Notes under the pieces: generated by a model | Told to the model about the DNA's origin: nothing | The model's input: only the letters and a program-made list of their open reading frames with translations | The model's database searches: none | Program-made: the position numbers and the translations under genes | Origin: an uncultured Collinsella sp. | GTDB lineage: Bacteria > Actinomycetota > Coriobacteriia > Coriobacteriales > Coriobacteriaceae | Assembly: GCA_958427895.1 (NCBI GenBank) | Contig: CAUADW010000036.1 | Coordinates: forward strand, 1 to 15,854 | Length of the DNA: 15,854 nucleotides | Direction of reading: 5' to 3' | Shown here: piece after piece, positions 1-8,550 of the stretch | How positions within the stretch are numbered: position 1 is the stretch's first letter | Layout: each line of letters starts with the position of its first letter

Positions 1-101
1 CGAGCTTTTTGGTCAGCAAGCACCTGCATATGATGTTCCGCAACCAGACCGAGGTCCTGGACCAATATCCCAAGTATTTCGAGACCAGCAAGCTCCGCTA
101 A
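1..101 (+). CDS. C-terminal end of an unrecognised protein (5' end outside window)
   Basis: An open frame runs from the window edge (first full codon at 3) to a TAA at 99-101 and gives 32 residues ending in FETSKLR. The residues are mostly charged and aromatic, as expected for a soluble protein tail. No family could be recognised from so short a piece. It is called coding because the stop codon runs straight into a REP-like repeat, a usual position for such elements, and because the frame has no internal stop. Function unknown. Confidence 0.55.
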   Translation, partial: SFLVSKHLHMMFRNQTEVLDQYPKYFETSKLR

Positions 102-153
102 CCTGCCAAAAAGGGACAGGTTTATTTCGGCAGGTTTTACCTGGTCAAATGAA
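101..153 (+). repeat. REP-like intergenic repeat, type 1, copy A
   Basis: This copy carries the core GGGACAGGTTTATTT, then GGCAGGTTTTA and CTGG, preceded by CCTGCCAAAAA. The same arrangement recurs at 7017-7062 on the + strand and at 3946-4008 on the - strand. The core holds two direct CAGGTTTA-like units 14 bases apart, and CCTGCC can pair imperfectly with GACAGG to form a short hairpin. It starts at the stop codon of the upstream gene. Confidence 0.7.
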
Positions 154-154
154 A

Positions 155-190
155 CAAGGCCCGGCTCCGCCACAACGGAGCCGGGCCTTG
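155..190 (-). terminator. Terminator of glmS
   Basis: A perfect 15-bp stem is formed by CAAGGCCCGGCTCCG (155-169) and its complement (176-190), with a 6-base loop. It lies 24 bases past the glmS stop. On the minus strand it is followed by TTTCATTTG, a moderate U-rich tail. On the plus strand no T tract follows, so it should work mainly for glmS, although it could also block readthrough from the + strand gene at the window start. Confidence 0.85.
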
Positions 191-214
191 GTCGCCAGAA
201 CGGCGGAACAACAA

Positions 215-2062
<1,848 letters not shown>

Positions 2063-2160
2063 AGGATAAATCCCTTCGCTCGCGTGACTGCAAAACGCCC
2101 ACGCACGACGGGCGCTGAGACGTATAACGTCCGAGTATTGTACTCACACAAACGCAAGCT

Positions 2161-2197
2161 GATATACCAGAAGTGGTATCTTAAACTGGATACCACT
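2161..2197. promoter_or_regulatory. Candidate operator array upstream of glmS
   Basis: The 9-bp inverted repeat AGTGGTATC (2172-2180) / GATACCACT (2189-2197) has an 8-base spacer. A third half-site, ATACCA at 2164-2169, makes a second inverted repeat with TGGTAT at 2174-2179 (4-base spacer). The array lies 20-60 bases upstream of a TACAAT -10-like hexamer (2137-2142, minus strand) in the glmS upstream region. The -35 spacing region has no good consensus, which would fit an activator or a repressor bound there. The regulator is unknown. Confidence 0.5.
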
Positions 2198-2212
2198 CGA
2201 TGCACACACCCT

Positions 2213-2256
2213 ACCACCACAACGGTAACAGGCACCTTTGCTGTGGTTGGCACTCC
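2213..2256 (+). repeat. REP-like intergenic repeat, type 2, copy 1
   Basis: Contains ACCACCACAA, then ACAGGCACCTTTG, then TGTGGT and ACTCC, the same order as at 3902-3945 with a few substitutions and one inserted base. ACCACA and TGTGGT at the edges can pair to form an imperfect hairpin. It ends one base before the stop codon of the ABC permease, so it may act as the 3' hairpin of that transcript. Confidence 0.65.
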
Positions 2257-2257
2257 C

Positions 2258-2905
2258 CTAGGGACGCAGGCGGCGTTCGAGCCGATTGCTCAGGGCCGTG
2301 AGTGCCATAACAATGACGTAGTAGACCACGGCCACCACTAAAAACGGTTCAAAGGCTCGATAGGTGAGCGCCTGCACGCTCTGGGCGGCGCGCATCATAT
2401 CCATCAGGCCGATGGTTGCCACCAGCGAGGAGCTCTTGAGGACCGTGATCACTTCGTTGACCAGAGCAGGGGCAATCGAGCGCATCGCCTGCGGAACGAT
2501 GATCTTGCGCATCATGGGAACATAGCGAAGCCCGATGGCCCGAGCGGCATCGTACTGCCCCCGGTCAACGCCCTCGATACCACCGCGCACCGTCTCGGAC
2601 ACCGTCGCTGAGCCGTTGAGCCCCAGCGTAATGGCACCGGCGGCAAACATCGAAATTTTGAAGCCCGTGAGCTGCGGCGTCGCAAAGTACGCCAAAAAAA
2701 GCAACACGATGAGCGGCACGCCGCGAAAGATAGAGGTGTAGAAGTTGAGCACCGCACGCAATGGGCGACAGGGCAAAACCTTGAGCACGGCAATGAGAAA
2801 GCCCAGGACGAGTGCTAGGGCCAGCGCGGCGGCCGTCACCTGACAGGTCACGACCAGGCCGCTCATAAACATCGGTATATATGGTTCTAGCAGTTCAAAC
2901 TTCAT
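2258..2905 (-). CDS. Amino acid ABC transporter permease (HisMQ/GlnP type)
   Basis: Inner-membrane permease of a polar amino acid importer. The 215-residue length is normal for the family. Hydrophobic segments lie near residues 12-42, 60-78, 85-100, 150-168 and 188-206. The family motif FRGVPLIV is at 60-67, and the cytoplasmic EAA loop, which docks the ATPase, is near 118-145 (DAARAIGLRYVP, then KIIVPQA). An upstream ATG at 2911 is possible, but AAGGG lies only one base before it and seven bases before the ATG at 2905, so 2905 is chosen. It follows the binding-protein gene by 33 bases, one operon. No ATP-binding subunit gene is next to it: the following gene is glmS. Substrate cannot be set. 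Confidence 0.92.
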   Translation of the reverse strand: MKFELLEPYIPMFMSGLVVTCQVTAAALALALVLGFLIAVLKVLPCRPLRAVLNFYTSIFRGVPLIVLLFLAYFATPQLTGFKISMFAAGAITLGLNGSATVSETVRGGIEGVDRGQYDAARAIGLRYVPMMRKIIVPQAMRSIAPALVNEVITVLKSSSLVATIGLMDMMRAAQSVQALTYRAFEPFLVVAVVYYVIVMALTALSNRLERRLRP

Positions 2906-2938
2906 CAGCATGCCCTTGGCGCGCGCCTCACCGGCTCG

Positions 2939-3820
2939 CTATTTTCCGGCAACCGTCGACGTACCGGAAGCGGAATAGTCGCCGTTCCACATGAAGTCGG
3001 CGCCCACATACTGCTTGATGCAGTCATCGATGGTGCCGTCCTCGAGCATCTCGCCGATGCATTCGTCAAGCGCCGCGACAAATCCGGCACCCTTCTTGGC
3101 CATCAGGCGGTACACGCCCACGTGATCGCTCGTCTCGGAGCGATCGAGCAGGCCCAGCACCAGGCCCTCATTCGCATCGCGCATGGACTGGCCCTCGGCG
3201 CCGTCACACAGGTAGGCATCGATGCGCCCGGCGAGCACCTCTTGCAGGCACTGGTCGCCACCGTCGTACGTGTGAATATCAGCATCGGGCATGACCTTGG
3301 CGATGAACTTGTTCTGCACGGTACCGGTGGTGCAGGCGATAGACTTGCCGACGAGGTCCTCAACGCGCTTGACGGGATCGCCGCCGAGCGTGAGAACGCC
3401 CACAAGCGGCTGATAGTAGCCGCGCGTGAAGTCGTAGGTCTGCTCGCGCTCTTCGTTGGAGCTCATCGCCATGGTAAAGGCCTTGTCATCGCTCTGCACC
3501 GATGCAAGCGTGGCGGCAAAGTCCTGCGGCTCAAAGTCGTAAGAAAAGCCCAGGCGCGAGACCATCTCGTCGGCAATGGCGATATCCAGGCCGACAACCT
3601 TCTGCTTGCCGTCCGACTGCGTCTCCAGATAGCGATAGGGCGCAAAGGCATCGTCACCCACAAAGGTGAGCTTGGCGCCCTTGATATCGTCGCCCGCAAC
3701 CGCGGCAGAACCGGCGGCAGAGCCCTTGTCAGCGCCACTGCCAGCGCAACCGCTCGCCGCAACCATTGCAGCACCGGCGATCAAACCCAGGAAATCACGA
3801 CGAGAAACAGCGCGAGTCAT
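2939..3820 (-). CDS. Amino acid ABC transporter substrate-binding lipoprotein (SBP_bac_3 family)
   Basis: Extracellular solute-binding protein of 293 residues delivering ligand to the permease encoded just downstream. The N-terminus has SRRDFLGL (6-13), a twin-arginine export motif, a hydrophobic stretch, and ASGC with Cys25 as the likely lipidation site, then a Gly/Ala/Ser-rich linker. The SBP_bac_3 fold follows: FAPYRY near 57, GLDIAIADE near 75, ANEGL and IDAYLCDG in the second lobe, and a C-terminal region ending near FMWNGDY. The start at 3820 is chosen over a longer frame to 3925 because AAAGG precedes it at normal spacing and the signal peptide begins there. A TACAAT -10-like hexamer lies at 3857-3862 on the minus strand. 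The divergent LacI-family gene may control it. Ligand unknown. Confidence 0.92.
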   Translation of the reverse strand: MTRAVSRRDFLGLIAGAAMVAASGCAGSGADKGSAAGSAAVAGDDIKGAKLTFVGDDAFAPYRYLETQSDGKQKVVGLDIAIADEMVSRLGFSYDFEPQDFAATLASVQSDDKAFTMAMSSNEEREQTYDFTRGYYQPLVGVLTLGGDPVKRVEDLVGKSIACTTGTVQNKFIAKVMPDADIHTYDGGDQCLQEVLAGRIDAYLCDGAEGQSMRDANEGLVLGLLDRSETSDHVGVYRLMAKKGAGFVAALDECIGEMLEDGTIDDCIKQYVGADFMWNGDYSASGTSTVAGK

Positions 3821-3901
3821 ACCAAAGCCTTTCAATCTACGATCAAAACGGCTTCTATTGTAGACACTCCACTGTTTAACGCGCAGCCCAGCCGCGCCAA
3901 A

Positions 3902-3945
3902 ACCACCACAAAGGGGGACAGGCACCTTTGTGTGGTCTGGACTCC
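3902..3945 (+). repeat. REP-like intergenic repeat, type 2, copy 2
   Basis: Carries ACCACCACAAAGGGGGACAG, then GCACCTTTGTGTGGT and ACTCC. CCACAAAG and CTTTGTGTGG give an imperfect hairpin. It matches the copy at 2213-2256 and lies immediately beside a type 1 element, making a composite block between the divergent ABC and LacI genes. Confidence 0.7.
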
Positions 3946-4008
3946 GGTGTTTGCCCAGATAAAACCTGCCAAAATAAACCTGCCCCTAATTGGTGGGTTT
4001 TGACACCC
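3946..4008 (-). repeat. REP-like intergenic repeat, type 1, copy C
   Basis: Read on the minus strand it gives GGGGCAGGTTTATTTTGG, then CAGGTTTTATCTGGG and CAAAC, closely matching the copies at 101-153 and 7017-7062. The left end differs: GTGTCAAAA is followed by an extra CCCACCAATTA before the core. Its end carries the TTGACA that appears to be the -35 box of the LacI-family gene. Confidence 0.7.
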
Positions 4009-4030
4009 TGGGAACGGGCGATGCTACAAT
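4000..4030 (+). promoter_or_regulatory. Predicted sigma-70-type promoter of the LacI-family gene at 4066
   Basis: A perfect TTGACA at 4000-4005 and TACAAT at 4025-4030 are separated by 19 bases, with TG one base before the -10 (extended -10). The start codon is 36 bases downstream of the -10. The spacer is longer than ideal, which the extended -10 could offset. The -35 box overlaps the end of a REP-like repeat. Confidence 0.6.
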
Positions 4031-4065
4031 CTGACTCGTACTTGAAACGCATCAAAGGGGCCGCT

Positions 4066-5178
4066 ATGGCAAAGGTTAAAATCAGCGACGTCGCGCGCGA
4101 AGCCGGGGTTTCGTTGGGCACGGTTTCCAACGCGCTCAACCATCCCGAAAAGTTGCGTCCCGAGACCCTCAAGCTCATTAACGAAACCATCAATCGACTG
4201 GGCTACCTGCCCAACCAAAGCGCTCGTCAGCTCGCGGGCGGCGCCACCAAGTCCTTTGGCCTGGTGCTCCCCCGTCTCGACCACGGCTTTTCACTCCAAA
4301 TCGCCAGCGGCGCCCACAACGAGGCCCGCAAGCACGGCTACGACCTGCTCATCGCCAACGCCGATAACGACGATATTCTCGAGGACCATTACCTGCGCTA
4401 CTTTATGGGCACCCAGATGTCCGGCGTCATGGTTCAGCCCATGGCATCCCCCGACTGGCACCCCGCCATGACCAAGATGCCCGTGCCGATCGTCCATCTG
4501 GACATCCACTGTTCCGAGCCAGGTTACTACGTGGCCGCCGACAACGAGGCACAGGGACGCATTATCGCCGAGCTTGCCATCGCCCGCGGCGCACACCATA
4601 TCACCGTTGTGGGCAGAGCGGCATTTATGCAGCTCACCCTGCGCGTGCTTGGCATTCACAAGGCCCTCGCCCTGCATCCCGATATCAAAATTGAGGTCAT
4701 TGACGCCGGAGAATGGAATACCGCTGCCGATGGTTACAGCATCGGCGCTCAGATTGCCGAGCGCTCTACCGGCGAGCGTCCCGATTTTGTCATCGGCCTT
4801 ACCGATGTATTGGCCTCGGGCGTTATCTCGGCGTTGACCGACAAAGGCATCTCCGTCCCCGAGCAGCTTCGTGTGGCCGGCTGCGACGGCAACCCGCTTG
4901 CATGGAGCGGGTCGGTCCCCCTCACCACGGTGGCACCCCCGGGCTACGAGATTGGCCGCAAGGGTGTCCAGCTGCTCATGGAGCAAATCGAGAACAAGGC
5001 GCCGGCAAAAACCAAGCACATCCGCATTGGTTCCGCAGCGCGAACCGTTACTGCGGTCACAGCCGCCGAGGACATCAACCGTCAGGAACTCGTGCGGCCG
5101 TTCCTCTTGGAGCGCGCCAGTACCCAGGCGAGCAGCCAAGCCGAAGCCACCGCCATCAACCTCGGCGCGTATCTATAG
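4066..5178 (+). CDS. LacI-family transcriptional regulator
   Basis: DNA-binding repressor or activator of 370 residues. The N-terminal helix-turn-helix is clear (KISDVAREAGVSLGTVSNAL, 5-24), followed by the hinge region (to about 60) and a periplasmic-binding-protein-like effector domain (about 62-345) with VAGCDGNPLAW typical of this fold. An Ala/Gln-rich tail ends the protein. The start at 4066 is chosen over a longer frame because AAAGGGG lies six bases upstream and the helix-turn-helix begins at once. It diverges from the ABC binding-protein gene and converges on the HAD gene, so either could be its target; no palindromic operator near its promoter was convincing. Effector unknown; a sugar or sugar phosphate is usual in the family. 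Confidence 0.95.
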   Translation: MAKVKISDVAREAGVSLGTVSNALNHPEKLRPETLKLINETINRLGYLPNQSARQLAGGATKSFGLVLPRLDHGFSLQIASGAHNEARKHGYDLLIANADNDDILEDHYLRYFMGTQMSGVMVQPMASPDWHPAMTKMPVPIVHLDIHCSEPGYYVAADNEAQGRIIAELAIARGAHHITVVGRAAFMQLTLRVLGIHKALALHPDIKIEVIDAGEWNTAADGYSIGAQIAERSTGERPDFVIGLTDVLASGVISALTDKGISVPEQLRVAGCDGNPLAWSGSVPLTTVAPPGYEIGRKGVQLLMEQIENKAPAKTKHIRIGSAARTVTAVTAAEDINRQELVRPFLLERASTQASSQAEATAINLGAYL

Positions 5179-5205
5179 CACGTCAGCCAGTATGCCAAAA
5201 CGCCA

Positions 5206-5251
5206 CTTAAGCAAAAGAGGGCCGACTATTGCCGAACCTCTTTTGCTTAAG
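5206..5251. terminator. Bidirectional hairpin between convergent genes
   Basis: CTTAAGCAAAAGAGG (5206-5220) pairs perfectly over 15 bp with 5237-5251, leaving a 16-base loop. It sits between the convergent ends of the LacI gene (5178) and the HAD gene (5292), the expected place for a shared terminator. The stem is unusually AT-rich for this genome. There is no long T tract on the plus side and only a GTTTTGG run on the minus side, so efficiency is uncertain. Confidence 0.65.
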
Positions 5252-5291
5252 CGCAAAGTCAACCGATTGTTCGTTTCAGCTCCGCAATTGT

Positions 5292-5942
5292 CTAGCGCAC
5301 GGCCTTGACCGCCGCCGTAAGGTCGAACAACGTATCGAGCACGGCCTCGCAGCCATCCACCACGTCCTGCGGCAGCGGAACAATGTCAGGAACGGCAAAG
5401 ACGTGGCAGCCGGCCGTAATGCCCGAGACGCAGCCGTTGCGCGAATCCTCGACCACGGCACATTCCTCGGGAGCAAAGCCCGCGCGCTCGCAGGCGAGCA
5501 GATACATCTCGGGGTCGGGCTTGCCGTGCACAACGTCGTCGCCGCAGGTCACGGTCTCAAACTTGTCAAAGAGGCCGAATGCTTTAAGGTTGCGCTCGGC
5601 GGTAACGTGGCGCGACGACGTCGCTAGACCCACGTGATAGCCCGCAGCCAGCAGCTCGTCTAGGCACTCGGCGGCGCCGGCCTTAAGCTCCAGCTCGGTC
5701 TTGACCATCTCGTCGCGAATCTCCTTGTGGCGGACATAGATCGCCTCGGCGGTCTCGTGGCTGCCGTAATGCTTATCGAGGATGTCCATGACATCGGGTA
5801 GCGTGCGACCGATAAACTGATGGATCAGCGCATCATCAATCGCGAGCCCCAGCTCAGCGGCGCCTGCCTTCCAGGCCCTAATCCCCAAACGCTCGGTATC
5901 GACCAGCGTTCCATCCATGTCAAAAATAACAGCCTTGATCAT
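5292..5942 (-). CDS. HAD-superfamily hydrolase, subfamily IA (beta-phosphoglucomutase/sugar-phosphatase type)
   Basis: Soluble phosphotransfer enzyme of 216 residues acting on a small phosphorylated metabolite, probably a sugar phosphate. HAD motifs are all present: motif I FDMDGTLVDTE with Asp8 nucleophile and Asp10 acid/base, motif II in LATSSR (106-111), motif III Lys141 in GKPDPE, and motif IV VEDSRNG (164-170) with Glu165/Asp166 binding Mg2+. A helical cap lies near residues 18-85. A phosphatase and a beta-phosphoglucomutase cannot be told apart from motifs alone. The start ATG at 5942 has GAGGGG about seven bases upstream. It is transcribed alone, away from larE, from an AT-rich intergenic region. 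Confidence 0.93.
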   Translation of the reverse strand: MIKAVIFDMDGTLVDTERLGIRAWKAGAAELGLAIDDALIHQFIGRTLPDVMDILDKHYGSHETAEAIYVRHKEIRDEMVKTELELKAGAAECLDELLAAGYHVGLATSSRHVTAERNLKAFGLFDKFETVTCGDDVVHGKPDPEMYLLACERAGFAPEECAVVEDSRNGCVSGITAGCHVFAVPDIVPLPQDVVDGCEAVLDTLFDLTAAVKAVR

Positions 5943-6048
5943 ATCGGTCCCCCTCGCCGGATTGCATTACTGCCACTCTACCGCACTTTACAAGCTTGTA
6001 TATAACGTATATAGCATATTGCACTTTCGTTACATAGCTGGAAGTCTT

Positions 6049-6088
6049 ATGACAAGCAGCTCGGTGGGATTATAGTTTCATCCGAGCT
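6049..6088 (+). promoter_or_regulatory. Predicted larE promoter with flanking inverted repeat
   Basis: ATGACA (6049-6054) and TATAGT (6071-6076) are each one base off consensus and 16 bases apart. The 7-bp inverted repeat AGCTCGG (6058-6064) / CCGAGCT (6082-6088) brackets the -10 and the expected transcription start, a layout that fits a repressor site. The repeat could also be coincidental. Confidence 0.5.
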
Positions 6089-6110
6089 TTAATTACTGTA
6101 AGGAACTTTC

Positions 6111-6989
6111 ATGCTTTCAGACACCACGGCACCCGCAGAGGAGCTTCAAGACAAGCTATCGGCGCTCGAGCAGCTGCTTTTGGCATACGGGCGCGTGGCT
6201 ATCGGGTTTTCCGGCGGCGTTGACAGCAGCTTTTTGGCCGCCGTATGCGCCCGCATCATGCCTACCAATACCCTCCTCGTCCATCTCACCACGCCGCTCA
6301 TCGGCACGCCCGAACAGGCCTCGTTTGAGCGATCCGTTGATGGACAAGCCAATGAAGGGGCGCATTTTAAGCTCCCCGTGCTCAATCTTTCGGTCGATCA
6401 GCTGCAGCTCCCCCAAGTAGCCTGCAACGATGCCAATCGCTGCTACCACTGCAAGCACGCTGGCTTTACCGCCATCGTCAACCACGCCAAGTCGCTCGGC
6501 TTTCCCACCGTCATCGATGGCAGCAATGCAAGCGATCGCGGTGACTACCGCCCCGGCATGCGTGCGGCAGAAGAGCTCGGCGTACGCTCACCCCTTATGG
6601 AGGTCGGCTTTACCAAGGACGAAGAGCGCGAGCTGCTGCGCGCATGGGGCTATCCCGTTTGGAACCTGCCGGCGGGAGCCTGCCTTGCCACGCGCGTCCC
6701 CACGGGCGAGGAGCTTACGCGCGAGAAGGTCGATTTAATCCGCGCCTGCGAGGATTACCTGCACGATCTTGACTTAGCTCAGGTCCGCGCACGCCTGGTC
6801 GGCGGCTGCATGCATATCGAGGCCGCACCCGCAGATGTCGCCAAGATCGCCGCCCTCGGCGGTGCCGCCGTCGACGACAAGGGCAAGACCCCGCTGCCCG
6901 CCGCTATCGAGTCCGCGCTGCGCGAGCTGGGCTGCGACCATATCTCCCCCGAGGTCACCCCCTACATCCACGGCAACATGAATCTTTAG
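6111..6989 (+). CDS. larE: ATP-dependent sulfur transferase, LarE family
   Basis: PP-loop ATPase of 292 residues. LarE enzymes adenylate a pyridinium dicarboxylate mononucleotide and insert sulfur on the way to the nickel-pincer nucleotide cofactor of lactate racemase and related enzymes. SGGVDSS (34-40) is the ATP-binding PP-loop, and GSNASD near 137-142 and RSPL near 159-162 match family blocks. Three cysteines stand out: Cys111 and Cys114 in RCYHC, and Cys191 in AGACLATR. Cys191 aligns with the sulfur-donating Cys of the sacrificial LarE. The extra pair matches the three-Cys type reported to hold an Fe-S cluster and act catalytically. The start at 6111 has TAAGGA six bases upstream. No larA, larB or larC is in the window, so the physiological partner is unknown. 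Confidence 0.9.
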   Translation: MLSDTTAPAEELQDKLSALEQLLLAYGRVAIGFSGGVDSSFLAAVCARIMPTNTLLVHLTTPLIGTPEQASFERSVDGQANEGAHFKLPVLNLSVDQLQLPQVACNDANRCYHCKHAGFTAIVNHAKSLGFPTVIDGSNASDRGDYRPGMRAAEELGVRSPLMEVGFTKDEERELLRAWGYPVWNLPAGACLATRVPTGEELTREKVDLIRACEDYLHDLDLAQVRARLVGGCMHIEAAPADVAKIAALGGAAVDDKGKTPLPAAIESALRELGCDHISPEVTPYIHGNMNL

Positions 6990-7016
6990 GTTACGCCGTT
7001 TTGACTGCGTTAACTG

Positions 7017-7062
7017 ACCTGTCAAAAAGGGACAGGTTTATTTTGGTAGGTTTTATCTGGGG
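7017..7062 (+). repeat. REP-like intergenic repeat, type 1, copy D
   Basis: ACCTGTCAAAAAGGGACAGG is followed by TTTATTTTGGTAGG and TTTTATCTGGGG. CCTGTC and GACAGG form a perfect 6-bp stem with a 7-base loop. This is the cleanest of the three copies. It lies 28 bases after the larE stop and before the shared terminator. Confidence 0.75.
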
Positions 7063-7073
7063 AAACGCAAACA

Positions 7074-7104
7074 GGGCCGCGACACCCATATGGCGTCGCG
7101 GCCC
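7074..7104. terminator. Bidirectional terminator between larE and the PTS operon
   Basis: GGGCCGCGAC (7074-7083) pairs with GTCGCGGCCC (7095-7104); two more C-G pairs extend the stem past one mismatch. TTTTCC follows on the plus strand and TGTTTGCGTTT on the minus strand. It lies between the convergent ends of larE (6989) and the EIIA gene (7148), so it serves both. Confidence 0.88.
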
Positions 7105-7147
7105 TTTTCCTTGGAGAAGGATCGATTGCTTGAACGGGATGACCGTT

Positions 7148-7600
7148 CTAGTCTTCGAGTCCGCCATTGATGAGCTCCGCAATCTCAACGGGATCGGTGC
7201 TCGCGCGCACTTTGTCACGGAAGCCTGCGTCCATCAGCATCACGGCAGCCTTGGAGAGCAGACGCAGGTGCGTGGTTCCAGCCTCACCGGCGGGCACGTA
7301 CAGCGCGAGCGCAACATCGACGGGAACCCCATCGAAACTCGGCCATTCAACGGGCTCGGGAAGTTTAAGCACGGCAACGCCCGGCGTATGGATCGCGTCG
7401 CTTTTGGCATGCGGAACGGCAAAACCGGCGACAAGGCCGGTCTCGGCCTCGTTCTCGCGAGCAATAAAGGCAGCCTCTACGGCAGATGCGTCATCGGCAA
7501 AGCCGAGCTCGATGGCCTGCTCGGACAAATAATGCAGGGCGTCCTCGCGCGAGGCGGCGGTATACCCGATCGTCACTTGGTTGGCAGATACAAATCCCAT
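7148..7600 (-). CDS. PTS system EIIA component, fructose/nitrogen type (PTS_EIIA_2)
   Basis: Cytosolic phosphocarrier of 150 residues passing phosphate from HPr to an EIIB. The active-site His64 is in GFAVPHAKSD (59-68), the usual EIIA-Fru/Ntr motif, and the surrounding pattern (LAGFAVPH, then VDVALALYVPAG, then HLRLLSKAAVML) fits the family over its full length. It is the last gene of the minus-strand operon, 11 bases after the transketolase C-half, with AAGGAAGG overlapping that gene's stop. The operon's EIIBC lacks an EIIA domain, so this is its likely partner. A PtsN-like regulatory role is less likely given the context. Confidence 0.92.
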   Translation of the reverse strand: MGFVSANQVTIGYTAASREDALHYLSEQAIELGFADDASAVEAAFIARENEAETGLVAGFAVPHAKSDAIHTPGVAVLKLPEPVEWPSFDGVPVDVALALYVPAGEAGTTHLRLLSKAAVMLMDAGFRDKVRASTDPVEIAELINGGLED

Positions 7601-7611
7601 GGAAACCTTCC

Positions 7612-8550
7612 TTACAACACAGACCTGACCGCAGCTTCGATGCCGTCGGCGTCCAAACCGTACTTGTGCAGCAAATCGACCGCAGGGCCGGATTCACCAT
7701 ACACATCGCGCACGCCGACGCGTCGCATCGGCACCGGATGCTGCTCCGCGAGCACCGAGGCCACAGCCTCGCCAAGACCACCGATAATCGAATGCTCCTC
7801 GGCGGTGACCACGCGACCGGTCTTCTTGGCGCTGGCAACCACCAGGCGCTCATCGAGCGGCTTGATCGTGTGCATGTTGATGACCTCGGCATCGATGCCA
7901 TCGGCAGCGAGCGTCTCGGCAGCCTCAAGCGCCTCGGCGACCATAAGGCCGCATGCGACGATAGTCACATCGGACCCCTCGCGCACGACCACGCCGCGAC
8001 CAATCTTGAACTCATAGTCCTCGTGATCGTTGATGACCGGTGTTGCCAGGCGGCCGAAGCGCATGTAAACCGGGCCCTCAAACTCATAGGCGGCGCGCAC
8101 ACAGGCGCGAGCCTCGACGTCGTCGGCGGGAACGACCACCGTCATACCCGGAATCGTGCGCATGAGTGCGATATCCTCGCAGCACTGGTGCGTGGCGCCG
8201 TCCTCGCCCACCGAAATGCCGGCATGGGTAGCGCCAATCTTGACGTTGAGGTGCGGGTAGCCAATGGAATTGCGGACCTGCTCGTAGGCGCGACCGGCGG
8301 CAAACATCGCAAAGGTGCTCGCAAAAGCAACGCGGCCCGTGGTCGCGATGCCGGCGGCAAGACCCATCAGGTTGCTCTCGGCAATGCCGGCGTCGTAGAA
8401 GCGCTCAGGGTGCGCAGCCTTAAACTTACCGGTCTGCGTGGCGGCGGCCAGGTCGGCATCGAGAACCACAAAGTCATCGCGCTCATTGCCCAGCTCGACA
8501 AGTGCCTCGCCATAGCTAACGCGCGTGGCGACTTTCTTGACGTCTGCCAT
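7612..8550 (-). CDS. Transketolase, C-terminal subunit (pyrimidine-binding and C-terminal domains)
   Basis: Second half of a split transketolase, 312 residues, which pairs with the upstream N-half to move two-carbon ketol units between sugar phosphates using thiamine diphosphate. The cofactor-activating Glu is Glu58 in DAGIAESN. EDGATHQ (116-122) and the following block up to VVVPAD are characteristic, and a transketolase C-terminal domain spans about 190-305. Its ATG overlaps the N-half stop in TAATG, so the two are translationally coupled, as expected for a one-to-one complex. Split transketolases are common in sugar-specific catabolic operons; a deoxyxylulose phosphate synthase is excluded by its size and division. 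Confidence 0.96.
   Translation of the reverse strand: MADVKKVATRVSYGEALVELGNERDDFVVLDADLAAATQTGKFKAAHPERFYDAGIAESNLMGLAAGIATTGRVAFASTFAMFAAGRAYEQVRNSIGYPHLNVKIGATHAGISVGEDGATHQCCEDIALMRTIPGMTVVVPADDVEARACVRAAYEFEGPVYMRFGRLATPVINDHEDYEFKIGRGVVVREGSDVTIVACGLMVAEALEAAETLAADGIDAEVINMHTIKPLDERLVVASAKKTGRVVTAEEHSIIGGLGEAVASVLAEQHPVPMRRVGVRDVYGESGPAVDLLHKYGLDADGIEAAVRSVL

Noticed and set aside
2063..2160. Possible glmS ribozyme in the glmS leader
   Set aside because: The leader shows no recognisable ribozyme core and is short between the likely promoter and the start codon.
3122..4003. Plus-strand frame opposite the ABC binding protein
   Set aside because: Antisense shadow that crosses the repeat block and the divergent promoters; the real gene on the other strand has a clear signal peptide and family motifs.
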